Of a stretch of 64,000 bases of DNA, positions 28,444 through 35,909 are shown piece after piece. The position numbers and the translations under genes are program-made. Position 1 is the first letter of the stretch. The number at the start of each line of letters is the position of its first letter. The stretch comes from JAIQFF01 sp963788505. Lineage in GTDB: Bacteria > Acidobacteriota > Terriglobia > Terriglobales > Acidobacteriaceae. Location: the NCBI GenBank assembly GCA_963788505.1, contig CAWBGY010000009.1, positions 558,001 through 622,000 on the forward strand. The letters are read 5' to 3'. The notes under the pieces were generated by a model. That model saw nothing but the letters and a program-made list of their open reading frames with translations, was not told where the DNA came from and did not search any database.

Positions 28444-29745
28444 TTACTCCGCTGCCCACTTAACGCTCTTCAGATCCACGCCTTCTTTCGCCATTTCGTA
28501 CAGGGGCGAAAGCTCGCGCAACCGTTCGACCGTCTCGACGACCCGGTCGGCCACGTAATCCACTTCGGCCTCGGTGTTGAAGCGGCCGATGCCGAAGCGA
28601 ATCGAGCTGTGCGCCAGATCGTCTCCTGTACCGAGTGCCTTTAATACATATGACGGCTCCAAGGTCGCCGAGGTGCATGCCGATCCGCTCGAAACTGCGA
28701 TGTCATTGATGCCCATCAGCAGTGACTCGCCTTCAACATACGCAAAGCTGATATTCAGATTGCCGGGCAGGCGATGCTCCCATGAGCCGTTGATGTAAAC
28801 CTCGTCCAGCCGTCCCATGATGCGGTCGCGCAGCCGGTTCCGAAGTCCCGCCAGATGGCATGCTTCCTTCGCCATCTCTTCCGAGGCGATGGCGCAGGCT
28901 TTGCCGAGGCCGACGATTCCGGGGACGTTGAGGGTCCCTGAACGCATGCCGCGCTCGTGTCCGCCGCCATCGATGATGGCTGAAATCTGCACCCGGGGAT
29001 TCTTGCGTCGCACGTACAAGGCGCCGACCCCCTTGGGTCCGTACATTTTGTGGGCCGAGATTGACATCACGTCGATGTTCATCTTGTTCACGTCGATCGG
29101 AATCTTGCCCACTGCCTGGGTCGCGTCGGTATGGAAGATCACGCCACGCTCGTGACAGAGTTTCCCGATTTCCGCTACCGGCTGCACCACCCCGATCTCG
29201 TTGTTGGCCGCCATGATCGTCACCAGGATGGTCTTGTCATCCATGAGGCGCTTCAACTCTTCCAGGTCGATCAGGCCGTCTTTCTGCACCGGCATGTAAG
29301 TGACGCGGTAGCCGTACTTCTCCAGCCGCTTGCAGGTATCGAGCACGGCCTTGTGCTCGGTCACGGCGGTGATGATGTGGTTGCCCTTTTCCTTGTACAT
29401 CTCGGCCACGCCCTTGATGGCGAGATTGTCGCTTTCCGTGGCTCCCGAAGTGAAAATGATCTCTTTGGGGGTCGCGCCCACCAGCTTGGCGACGCGCTCG
29501 CGCGCGGTCTCGACGCCCTCCTCGCCCGCCCACCCGAACGAGTGGTTGCGGCTGGCGGCATTGCCGAATTTCTCCATGAAGTACGGAAGCATTTCTTCCA
29601 GGACCCGCGGGTCCATGGGCGTGGTGGCGTGGTTGTCCATGTAAACCGGCAGCTTCACTCCGTTGGCGGCAGTGCGCTGCTCGTGCGTCGGCGCTTCCTG
29701 GTGTCCGTTTGTTCCCTGGGGGATCGTCTTCACATCCGTGCTCAT
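28444..29745 (-). CDS. iscS: Cysteine desulfurase IscS
   Basis: A 433-residue PLP enzyme that removes sulfur from cysteine and delivers the persulfide to IscU. The PLP lysine is Lys233 (SAHKMYGPKG), and the persulfide Cys357 lies in the long mobile loop SGSACTSATLEPSYVLKALG typical of IscS. Compared with E. coli IscS (404 residues) there is an N-terminal extension of about 28 residues rich in Thr/Gln/Gly before LPVYMDNHATTPMDP. It begins at the ATG at 29745, 22 nt after iscR, and is the second gene of the operon. Confidence 0.96.
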   Translation of the reverse strand: MSTDVKTIPQGTNGHQEAPTHEQRTAANGVKLPVYMDNHATTPMDPRVLEEMLPYFMEKFGNAASRNHSFGWAGEEGVETARERVAKLVGATPKEIIFTSGATESDNLAIKGVAEMYKEKGNHIITAVTEHKAVLDTCKRLEKYGYRVTYMPVQKDGLIDLEELKRLMDDKTILVTIMAANNEIGVVQPVAEIGKLCHERGVIFHTDATQAVGKIPIDVNKMNIDVMSISAHKMYGPKGVGALYVRRKNPRVQISAIIDGGGHERGMRSGTLNVPGIVGLGKACAIASEEMAKEACHLAGLRNRLRDRIMGRLDEVYINGSWEHRLPGNLNISFAYVEGESLLMGINDIAVSSGSACTSATLEPSYVLKALGTGDDLAHSSIRFGIGRFNTEAEVDYVADRVVETVERLRELSPLYEMAKEGVDLKSVKWAAE

Positions 29746-29767
29746 AATTGCTCTCCTCAGAACCTGC

Positions 29768-30247
29768 TTATCCGATCGTGACCAATTCCGCTACGCTCTT
29801 TACCTTGACCTTGTCACCGCCAACCTTGTCGCTTCCTTGCGCGGGCTCATCTTTCATCTCCAGAATAGTGATGCCGCGAAGCAGCTCTTCGATTCCGTGG
29901 CTTACCCGCCGCAAGGGCTCCCGAACATTGCAACGATCGCTCTGGTCGCATTCGCCCCGCACGGTGACGCAGGAAGTAATAAAAAGTGGACCATCGATGG
30001 CCCGGATTACCTCGAAGGCCGAGATCATTCCCGGGTCGCGAGCCAACGTGTAACCGCCATTCGTTCCGTGCTGCGAATGCAGCAGCCCGGCTTTCACCAG
30101 ACGCTGCAGAATCTTGGCCAGTGCCTCCTGGGGTATACCGTAGGCGTCCGCCACATCCTTGGCACTGCAGGCTCCCTGCTCGGCGTGTTCGGCCAGATGC
30201 TTCATGGCCATTAGTCCGTAATCCGCCTTTTTGGTCAGCTTGAGCAT
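29768..30247 (-). CDS. iscR: Rrf2-family Fe-S regulator IscR
   Basis: A 159-residue winged-helix regulator that represses the isc operon when it carries a [2Fe-2S] cluster. The HTH lies at about 28-55 (SAKDVADAYGIPQEALAKILQRLVKAGLL). Three cluster cysteines are seen: Cys93, Cys100 and Cys106, slightly wider spaced than in E. coli (92/98/104). The fourth ligand His107 has no obvious counterpart. The C-terminus carries a 30-residue charged tail. The ATG at 30247 is preferred over an in-frame TTG at 30256. A type-1-like operator directly overlaps its 5' untranslated region, implying autoregulation. Confidence 0.93.
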   Translation of the reverse strand: MLKLTKKADYGLMAMKHLAEHAEQGACSAKDVADAYGIPQEALAKILQRLVKAGLLHSQHGTNGGYTLARDPGMISAFEVIRAIDGPLFITSCVTVRGECDQSDRCNVREPLRRVSHGIEELLRGITILEMKDEPAQGSDKVGGDKVKVKSVAELVTIG

Positions 30248-30254
30248 GCAGGTC

Positions 30255-30313
30255 AAATCCGACCTTTTCAGTCGGATATATCTATATTAGACGCCAACCT
30301 GCTCAAAATGCAA
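30255..30313 (-). promoter_or_regulatory. isc promoter with IscR type-1-like operator
   Basis: A perfect 7-bp dyad ATCCGAC (30257-30263) / GTCGGAT (30271-30277) with a 7-nt spacer lies 8-30 nt upstream of the iscR ATG. Aligned to the E. coli IscR type-1 consensus as I remember it, 30255-30279 agrees at about 20 of 25 positions, including GAC...AGTC and the flanking TAT. On the minus strand a promoter precedes it: TTGCAT (30308-30313), 18-nt spacer, TAATAT (30284-30289). The operator would cover the start site, consistent with repression by holo-IscR. Confidence 0.72.
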
Positions 30314-30572
30314 CCCCTTACAGGCAATGGTTGAAATATGCCATCGAAGGGTCAGCAGACGGAGCTTAATCGCTTATGGCACTGCGACTTGGGCACAATG
30401 GAATTCCGGTGGTTTTGGGAGGAGCGTAGAACCATGCCTTCCGGATCAATGGCAGCAGCCCAAGGTAAAGCATCGACGGAAAGACTTGACAACTGGAGAA
30501 GCCGTTCTAAAATACCGCCAATTTCCGGCGAAATCCCCCGGCCGTTTGACAGGGACCCCAAGACCCGGATTT

Positions 30573-30767
30573 ATGACTCCATCCCCGCCGTCCCAACTCC
30601 CCGAGCAGAGCAGCAATCCGGCACCGTGCAAGCACCCCCGTGTGCAAATCGTGGCCCGCGAAGAAGACGCTGAATTCGTTGAATGCAAGGAATGCGGTGA
30701 AGTTTTCGAATCCAGCGAATTCAAGGACATGATTATCGAAGACACGAAACTATCGGACGAATCCTGA
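30573..30767 (+). CDS. Small CxH...CxxC putative zinc-ribbon protein
   Basis: A 64-residue protein whose C-terminal half contains CKHPRVQIVAREEDAEFVECKECGEVFES, a likely zinc-binding C-x-H...C-x2-C unit followed by an acidic tail. I cannot assign a family or role. The ATG at 30573 is chosen because the region further upstream in the same frame (from 30327) is low-quality and lacks a start signal; no strong Shine-Dalgarno sequence is seen. It lies divergent from iscR. The region 30314-30572 holds no other feature I can support. Confidence 0.55.
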   Translation: MTPSPPSQLPEQSSNPAPCKHPRVQIVAREEDAEFVECKECGEVFESSEFKDMIIEDTKLSDES

Positions 30768-30781
30768 TCCGGCCGTGCGCA

Positions 30782-30811
30782 CTTGTCTGCCGGAAGCTTG
30801 TCTGCCGGAAG
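30782..30811. repeat. Tandem 15-bp duplication
   Basis: cttgtctgccggaag occurs twice back to back (30782-30796, 30797-30811), directly after the small zinc-ribbon gene. Confidence 0.8.
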
Positions 30812-30912
30812 AGCGACCGGAAACGCATCCCGCGCGTGACAAAGGTAACCGGCGCCCGCCCTTTACGCTTGTTGCGGCCATAACAATTTGTTAATGTCGC
30901 CCGGGGAATATC

Positions 30913-31323
30913 TTGTCTGTAAAAAGTCAAACTCCGCTTGTGGCCTTGGTTGTGGACGATTCCATGCTCATCCGGCACACCGTGTGCAGGTTTCTTGAGG
31001 AGCGTGGCTACACCGTGGAGTCGGCGACCAACGGTGAGGAAGCGCTGCCCATCGTGACTCGGATTCATCCCGACATCATCATTACCGACATGCAGATGCC
31101 CAGGATGACCGGCACCGAACTCATCACTGCCCTCAAAGCCCGGCCCGAGACCGCCGATATCCCGATCGTGATCGTGGCCGGCAAAAACAGCGGATTCGAT
31201 GCCCAGGAGCACCGCGCGAATTTCGCCATTTTCAAGGACATCGAGATCGAAGCCCAGCTCACAAAAGCGCTCGAAGCCTTACTGGGAAGCCGCGTCACCA
31301 AAGTCACAGTCGAAGCCAAGTAA
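30913..31323 (+). CDS. Stand-alone receiver-domain protein
   Basis: A 136-residue CheY-like protein with no output domain. The acidic pair is in VVDDSM and the phospho-acceptor is Asp59 (IIITDMQMP). The switch Thr/Ser position is Ala (IVIVAGKNS) and the conserved Lys-Pro is replaced by FKD, so phosphorylation may occur but the classical switch is altered. It starts with TTG at 30913 preceded by ggggaat; no ATG is near the conserved start. It could be a phosphate sink or a partner of the orphan hybrid kinase at 8336-10315, but nothing in sequence links them. Confidence 0.82.
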   Translation: MSVKSQTPLVALVVDDSMLIRHTVCRFLEERGYTVESATNGEEALPIVTRIHPDIIITDMQMPRMTGTELITALKARPETADIPIVIVAGKNSGFDAQEHRANFAIFKDIEIEAQLTKALEALLGSRVTKVTVEAK

Positions 31324-31374
31324 CTCTAAGTGCGCAACCTGGAAGCCGGGAACCGCTTTTGGAAACAACCAGAC

Positions 31375-32517
31375 TCACCTAAGCTTCATTCCTGCCTCAG
31401 CCGAAAAATCCATGGCGGCAAAGTCTTCGACCAGAAACCTGGGGTAGGCGGCCGCCGCGATCATGGCCGCGTTGTCGGTTGAAAGCGGACGGGAAGGGAA
31501 ATACACCGGCAGGCCCTGCATGGCGGCGTCCTGCTCAAACCGCTGGCGTAACTCATGGTTCGCGGCCACGCCACCGGTGACGAACAGGGTGGCGACGTCG
31601 CAGGCGCGGGCCGCGGCCAAAGTCTTTGCGGTGAGATCGCCTACCAGCGCCCGCTGAAAGGAAGCCACCAGATTCAGAGTTTGCCGATCGCAATGCAGGA
31701 GATAGTCCTCAAGCCTGGGCTTCGCTGTGCCGGCCAGCGCTTTTCGGCGGGCCTCAATCGAGGCCTGCATCGCATGAACCTCGACGTAACGCAAAACCGA
31801 CGTCTTGATACCGCTGTAGGAGAAGTCAAACCGCGGTCCGGCTTCAGCTTCGCCCTGATCTTTCCGGTCCCGATGCTTCAGCTGTGAAGCGGGAAATTTT
31901 ACCGCCGTAGGATCGCCGTGGGTGGACAACTGGTCGATGATGGGGCCGCCGGGATATCCCAGTGCCAGCAACTTCGCCACTTTGTCGAAGGCTTCGCCGG
32001 CGGCATCGTCGCGAGTGTGGCCGATGTTTTTGTACGACCAAAGCTGTTCCCGCCGTTCAGCCAGATAAAGATGGGTGTGTCCGCCAGAAACCACCAGGGC
32101 CAGCACGGGGAAATTAATCTCGTGATTATTTTTCTGACGCTCCTCGAGCAGGACGGCATGGATGTGCCCTTCCAGATGATTCACCGCGATCAGGGGCTTG
32201 TCGAGGGCGAAGGCCAGAGCTTTGGCGTAGCCGATTCCGACCAGCAGGGCGCCGGCCAAACCCGGCCCCTGGGTCACGGCCAGGGCGTCAATCGATTGGT
32301 AGGTCTGCGCGGCATCGGCCAGCGCTTTGCGAACCACCGGCACAATCGCCTTCAGGTGTTCCCGCGAAGCCAGCTCCGGAACCACGCCGCCATAAGGCTG
32401 GTGGGCGGCGATCTGCGAAAAGACCACGTTCGAGACGACTTTCTCTCCCGAATACACGACCGATGCTGCCGTCTCATCGCAGGAGCTTTCAATGCCGAGA
32501 ATGTAGGCGCCGGCCAT
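31375..32517 (-). CDS. tsaD: tRNA N6-threonylcarbamoyladenosine transferase subunit TsaD
   Basis: A 380-residue ASKHA-fold protein that completes t6A37 modification of ANN-decoding tRNAs with TsaB/TsaE. The N-terminus ILGIESSCDETAASVV and the metal-binding histidines His114 and His118 in NHLEGHIH are conserved, as are VVSGGHTHLYLAE and the late TGGVAANHELR. The protein is about 40 residues longer than E. coli TsaD, the excess being spread over loops. It is convergent with the receiver gene. A long plus-strand frame over it (from 31918) is not a gene. Confidence 0.95.
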   Translation of the reverse strand: MAGAYILGIESSCDETAASVVYSGEKVVSNVVFSQIAAHQPYGGVVPELASREHLKAIVPVVRKALADAAQTYQSIDALAVTQGPGLAGALLVGIGYAKALAFALDKPLIAVNHLEGHIHAVLLEERQKNNHEINFPVLALVVSGGHTHLYLAERREQLWSYKNIGHTRDDAAGEAFDKVAKLLALGYPGGPIIDQLSTHGDPTAVKFPASQLKHRDRKDQGEAEAGPRFDFSYSGIKTSVLRYVEVHAMQASIEARRKALAGTAKPRLEDYLLHCDRQTLNLVASFQRALVGDLTAKTLAAARACDVATLFVTGGVAANHELRQRFEQDAAMQGLPVYFPSRPLSTDNAAMIAAAAYPRFLVEDFAAMDFSAEAGMKLR

Positions 32518-32557
32518 GGTCTCCAGTCTAAATCACGAACGATGGGGGGACGGGTAG

Positions 32558-32735
32558 GTCGGGACACTCCCTTCGACTTTGCTCAGGGCAGGCTTTGTCC
32601 GACGCCTTTGATTTTGACTTTTTACGGCCAGAACAAATATCAGACACCAAATTCCAAATCACGATCCAAACCAAAGCCAACGTCAAAAGCGTCGGACAGA
32701 GCCTGCCCTGAGCGAAGTCGAAGGGAGTGTCCGAC
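32558..32735. repeat. MITE-like element with 47-bp inverted arms
   Basis: The left arm 32558-32605 and right arm 32689-32735 are reverse complements with three or four differences (one an extra G), separated by about 83 nt of AT-rich sequence. The arms contain ttcgacttygctcagggcag and gtccgacgc. There is no ORF. The size and structure suit a non-autonomous mobile or palindromic intergenic element. It lies between the divergent tsaD and DUF374 genes, so it may carry or displace their promoters. Confidence 0.75.
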
Positions 32736-32769
32736 CCACACGTTCGCTGGAAGGCTACAATGTTTCGTG

Positions 32770-33546
32770 ATGTCGAGCGGCAACCCGAGCGCGCCACCCG
32801 CCACCGAGCCGGTCAGTTCGCTCTACGATACCCGGCTGCCCCAACTCTCGCGCTGGCGGCGGATGCAAATCCCGGTCATCGCCTCGGCGGTCATCGCCAT
32901 CATTCGTGCGCTCGGCCCTACCCTGCGCTTCGAGGAACTGGGCATGCATCACTACAGCCAATCCCGTGCCCGGGGTGTGCCGGTCGTTTCCGCCTTCTGG
33001 CATCGCTGCATCATTTCCGCCACCTGGTACTGGCGCAACCGGGGCGTAGTGGTGATGAACACCACCAACTTCGATGGCCAGTGGACGCGCCGCGTGATTG
33101 AGCACCTCGGCTTCTCCACTGCCCAAGGCAGCTCCACTCGCGGAGGCTTGCGCGGACTTGCGGTTATGGCGCGGCGCATGGATGAAGGCGTGGACTCGTC
33201 GTTTACCATCGATGGCCCACGGGGGCCGCGCTACGTTGCCAAACCAGGGCCCGTGATGCTGGCCCGGAAGACCGGCCGGCCCATCTACGTGTTTCATATC
33301 GGAGTCGAAAAGGCGCACACGCTGGCAAAGGCCTGGGACCTGATGGCGATTCCGCATCCCTTTTCGCGGGCAGTGATCGTAAGCGCGCCTCTAATACTGG
33401 TCTCGCCCGACGCGGATGCGGAAGAACTCGAACGCAAGCACGCGGAGATGCAGGCCGCGCTCGAACGCGTCCGCGACCTGGCCGAATCGTGGTTTGGATT
33501 GAGCGAAGAGGAACGCGAACGGTTGCGGGCGGAGTGGAACGCCTGA
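32770..33546 (+). CDS. DUF374-type lysophospholipid acyltransferase family protein
   Basis: A 258-residue member of the DUF374 family, related to lauroyl/lysophospholipid acyltransferases, probably acting at the inner membrane in lipid A or phospholipid acylation. A single hydrophobic segment (about 35-55, IPVIASAVIAIIRALG) is followed by SAFWHRCIISATWYW, GSSTRGGLRGL and the family block TIDGPRGPRYVAKPG. The frame is open far upstream through the repeat and antisense to tsaD, but the ATG at 32770 gives a family-length protein. The C-terminal 40 residues form a charged helix. Its exact acceptor is unknown. Confidence 0.85.
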   Translation: MSSGNPSAPPATEPVSSLYDTRLPQLSRWRRMQIPVIASAVIAIIRALGPTLRFEELGMHHYSQSRARGVPVVSAFWHRCIISATWYWRNRGVVVMNTTNFDGQWTRRVIEHLGFSTAQGSSTRGGLRGLAVMARRMDEGVDSSFTIDGPRGPRYVAKPGPVMLARKTGRPIYVFHIGVEKAHTLAKAWDLMAIPHPFSRAVIVSAPLILVSPDADAEELERKHAEMQAALERVRDLAESWFGLSEEERERLRAEWNA

Positions 33547-33564
33547 ATCGTTTTTGAACCACGT

Positions 33565-33580
33565 GGGGACAGCCGTCCCC
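33565..33580 (+). repeat. Small palindrome upstream of cca
   Basis: ggggac-agcc-gtcccc, 6-bp stem, followed by ggct which can pair with the loop agcc. It lies between the acyltransferase stop and the cca start. Confidence 0.45.
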
Positions 33581-33625
33581 GGCTATCCAGTCGTGCGCAG
33601 GGGGACTACCAGTTCGGCAGAAAGA

Positions 33626-34975
33626 ATGTCTGAGACCAAAGAATTCGCTGAGCGGATCATTCGCTCCCTGCGTGACGCAGGCCACCAAGCCTACCTGGTT
33701 GGGGGATGCGTGCGCGACCTGTTGCTCGGTCGCGAGCCTGCCGACTACGACGTCGCCACTGATGCCACGCCCGACGAGGTCATGCGAATCTTTCCTGAGA
33801 CCTATGCAGTTGGCGCGCAGTTTGGGGTCGTTCTGGTGCCGGTGAGGGACGCGGCGGGCAACGTCGTCGAGGTGGCCACCTTCCGCAGCGACATCGGCTA
33901 CAGCGATGGCCGCCATCCCGACCAGGTGCGCTTCAGCAAAAGCGCTCAGGAAGACGTCGAGCGCCGAGACTTCACCATTAACGGGTTGCTGCTCGATCCC
34001 ATCGAAGACAAAGTGCTGGATTTCGTCGGCGGGCGCAAGGACCTCGAAGCTGGAATCATTCGCACTATCGGCCCGCCCGAACGGCGCTTCGCCGAAGACA
34101 AGCTGCGCATGTTGCGCGCGGTACGCTTTGCCGCCCGCTTCGGATACACCATTGAAACGGAAACTTTTGCAGCGATCCAAAAGCTGGCAGCCGGGATCAC
34201 TCAAGTCTCGCGTGAGCGGGTTCGCGATGAATTGACCAAGATGCTGACCGAGGGCCACGCCCGTCAAGCTTTCCTCCTGCTCGACGAAACTGGGCTGCTC
34301 CGGGAAGTCCTGCCCGAGATTTCGGCGATGAAGGGGGTGCAGCAACCGGCCGAATTTCATCCCGAAGGCGACGTTTTTGTGCACACGCTGCTCCTGCTCC
34401 AGGAGTTGCCACAGCCTTGTCCGGCGACGCTGGCCTGGGGCGCGCTCTTGCATGATGTTGGCAAGCCGCCCACGTTTCGCGTCGCGCCGGACCGCATTCG
34501 CTTCGACAATCACGTGGACGTGGGCGTGAAGATGGCGGAAGCAATCTGCCGGCGGTTGCGTTTTTCCAACGACGACACCGAGCAGATTCTCGCTCTGGTG
34601 GCAAATCACATGCGTTTCGCGCATGTGCCACAGATGAAGGACTCCACCTTCAAGAAATTTGTGCGCATGCCGCATTTTGACCAGCACATCGAACTGCATC
34701 GGCTGGACTGCCAGGCCAGTCACCGCGACCTGACTTCCTACCGCATGACCCGTGAGAGAATCGCGGCAACCCCCCCGGATGCGATTCGTCCCGCACCGCT
34801 GATCACTGGCGATGACCTGATCGCCGCCGGCTACCCACCCGGGCCTCGTTTCAAGGAAATTCTTTCCCAGGTAGAAGATGGCCAGCTTGAAGGCCGGCTT
34901 CAGTCGAAAGAGGGTGCCCTGGAGTATGTAATGCGAGAATTCCCCTTGCAGGCGGATCATTCCAGCCGGAATTGA
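33626..34975 (+). CDS. cca: CCA tRNA nucleotidyltransferase / poly(A) polymerase family
   Basis: A 449-residue class II nucleotidyltransferase. The head domain carries YLVGGCVRDLLLG, the catalytic DYDVAT aspartates and RRDFTINGLL. The neck motif RRFAEDKLRMLRAVRFAARFG follows. An HD domain follows at about 250-330 (ALLHDVGKP), as in bacterial CCA/PAP proteins with 2',3'-phosphatase-type activity. It adds or repairs the 3' CCA of tRNA; a poly(A) polymerase role cannot be excluded from sequence. The ATG at 33626 is preferred over the open frame start at 33554, which lies in a palindromic repeat. The antisense 585-codon frame is spurious. Confidence 0.9.
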   Translation: MSETKEFAERIIRSLRDAGHQAYLVGGCVRDLLLGREPADYDVATDATPDEVMRIFPETYAVGAQFGVVLVPVRDAAGNVVEVATFRSDIGYSDGRHPDQVRFSKSAQEDVERRDFTINGLLLDPIEDKVLDFVGGRKDLEAGIIRTIGPPERRFAEDKLRMLRAVRFAARFGYTIETETFAAIQKLAAGITQVSRERVRDELTKMLTEGHARQAFLLLDETGLLREVLPEISAMKGVQQPAEFHPEGDVFVHTLLLLQELPQPCPATLAWGALLHDVGKPPTFRVAPDRIRFDNHVDVGVKMAEAICRRLRFSNDDTEQILALVANHMRFAHVPQMKDSTFKKFVRMPHFDQHIELHRLDCQASHRDLTSYRMTRERIAATPPDAIRPAPLITGDDLIAAGYPPGPRFKEILSQVEDGQLEGRLQSKEGALEYVMREFPLQADHSSRN

Positions 34976-35110
34976 CCGGCGCGCGACAGGATGTCAACCC
35001 CCGCTGCGTGCGGATTTGCCGTTAAGCGGTTGAGAGCAAAAGAAAAATATTGTCTCTCTGCATGTCCCATTTGCCTGGGGCGAATTGCTATTCTAGAAAC
35101 ATAGAAGCCG

Positions 35111-35494
35111 ATGAAAGTGTGGGGAATGGTAAAATCACTTTCGTTCCCACCAAAGAATGATTCGTTGATGATCCGAGCAATGGAACAAGTCGGCGCAGGA
35201 CTGGAAAAGATCGTTACGGGCAGCCTGCGGCGCGCCCCTGTGGGGCAGGGCCCGTTGCTGGCGTGGGCATTGGCCTGTGGACAAGCCGTCGCGGCGCGGA
35301 CCCGGGCGGTCGATTTCGGTCAGGGTATTCTGCGGGTGGAAGTTCCGGATCCGGGCTGGCGGGCCGAGTTGCAGGCGCTGGCTCCTCAGTATCTGGCCGT
35401 GATCAATCGCTACGTCACCGAGAGCGTGAAGCGGATTGAATTTGTGATTGTGGAGAGAGTCGCGGGCGAGGGCGCCCGCGCCACACGCGCATGA
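35111..35494 (+). CDS. DUF721/DciA-like protein
   Basis: A 127-residue protein of the DUF721 family, whose members include DciA, the replicative-helicase loader of most bacteria without DnaC. The conserved core spans about residues 35-115 (WALACGQAVAARTRAVDFGQGILRVEVPDPGWRAELQAL). Start choice is open: ATGs at 35111, 35126 and 35168 are all possible, and the last would remove a non-conserved 19-residue head. The final residues AGEGARATRA are encoded by the GC palindrome at 35462-35479. Its stop overlaps the gatC start by 4 nt (ATGA), so the two are translationally coupled. Confidence 0.8.
   Translation: MKVWGMVKSLSFPPKNDSLMIRAMEQVGAGLEKIVTGSLRRAPVGQGPLLAWALACGQAVAARTRAVDFGQGILRVEVPDPGWRAELQALAPQYLAVINRYVTESVKRIEFVIVERVAGEGARATRA
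35460..35481 (+). repeat. GC palindrome forming the C-terminus of the DUF721 CDS
   Basis: cgcgggcg-aggg-cgcccgcg, 8-bp stem, followed by ccacac. The 18-nt core (35462-35479) is identical to that at 5835-5852. It encodes A-G-E-G-A-R-A immediately before the stop codon. Confidence 0.75.
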
Positions 35495-35829
35495 AAGTTA
35501 CAGAAAAGGACGTTGCCTATGTGGCCGACCTTGGCAATCTGGAGTTGACCACGGAAGAGCGCACTCGCATGGTGCGTGATTTGAACTCGATTCTTGGTCA
35601 CATTGACAGCCTGAACGAGTTGGACACGACGAATGTCCCGCCCATGGCGCAGGTGTCCGACCGTTACGGCGTGGACCAATCCAAGCAGGGAACTGAACGC
35701 TTCGCCTACGCCAGCCGCGAAGATATCCTTGAAGGCTTGCGTAAATCGCTCCCGCATGACGTTGCACTGGCAAATGCCCCAGACTCCGACGGGACGTTCT
35801 TCAAAGTACCGAAAGTGATTGAAAGATAG
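35491..35829 (+). CDS. gatC: Asp-tRNA(Asn)/Glu-tRNA(Gln) amidotransferase subunit C
   Basis: A 112-residue small subunit that wraps around GatA and bridges it to GatB in the transamidosome. The family N-terminus VTEKDVAYVADLGNLELTTEE is clear, and NELDTTNVPPMAQVSD is conserved. The C-terminus (FFKVPKVIER) matches the usual end. It begins at the ATG at 35491 overlapping the DUF721 stop. GatA follows after a repeat-filled gap; gatB is not in the window. Confidence 0.95.
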   Translation: MKVTEKDVAYVADLGNLELTTEERTRMVRDLNSILGHIDSLNELDTTNVPPMAQVSDRYGVDQSKQGTERFAYASREDILEGLRKSLPHDVALANAPDSDGTFFKVPKVIER

Positions 35830-35906
35830 GAAAATCGTCGTTGGCCCTTGGTCGTTGGTCTTTGGCCAACCACCAATGGCCAACGACCAACGACCAACAA
35901 CCGGTT
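35830..35906. repeat. Short-word hairpin (TCGTTGG words) between gatC and gatA
   Basis: Left words cgtcgttggcccttggtcg and right words ccaatggccaacgaccaacg are reverse complements, giving a long imperfect stem around ttggccaa. It shares its words with the hairpin between fdx and iscX. It ends 4 nt before the gatA start. Confidence 0.65.
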
Positions 35907-35909
35907 CCC

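Noticed and set aside
31918..32769. Long N-terminal extension of the DUF374 frame
   Set aside because: The extension runs antisense to tsaD and through the MITE-like repeat. The family-like protein begins at 32770.
33203..34960. 585-codon open frame on the minus strand
   Set aside because: Antisense to the CCA nucleotidyltransferase gene and rich in His/Arg/Gln typical of shadow frames.
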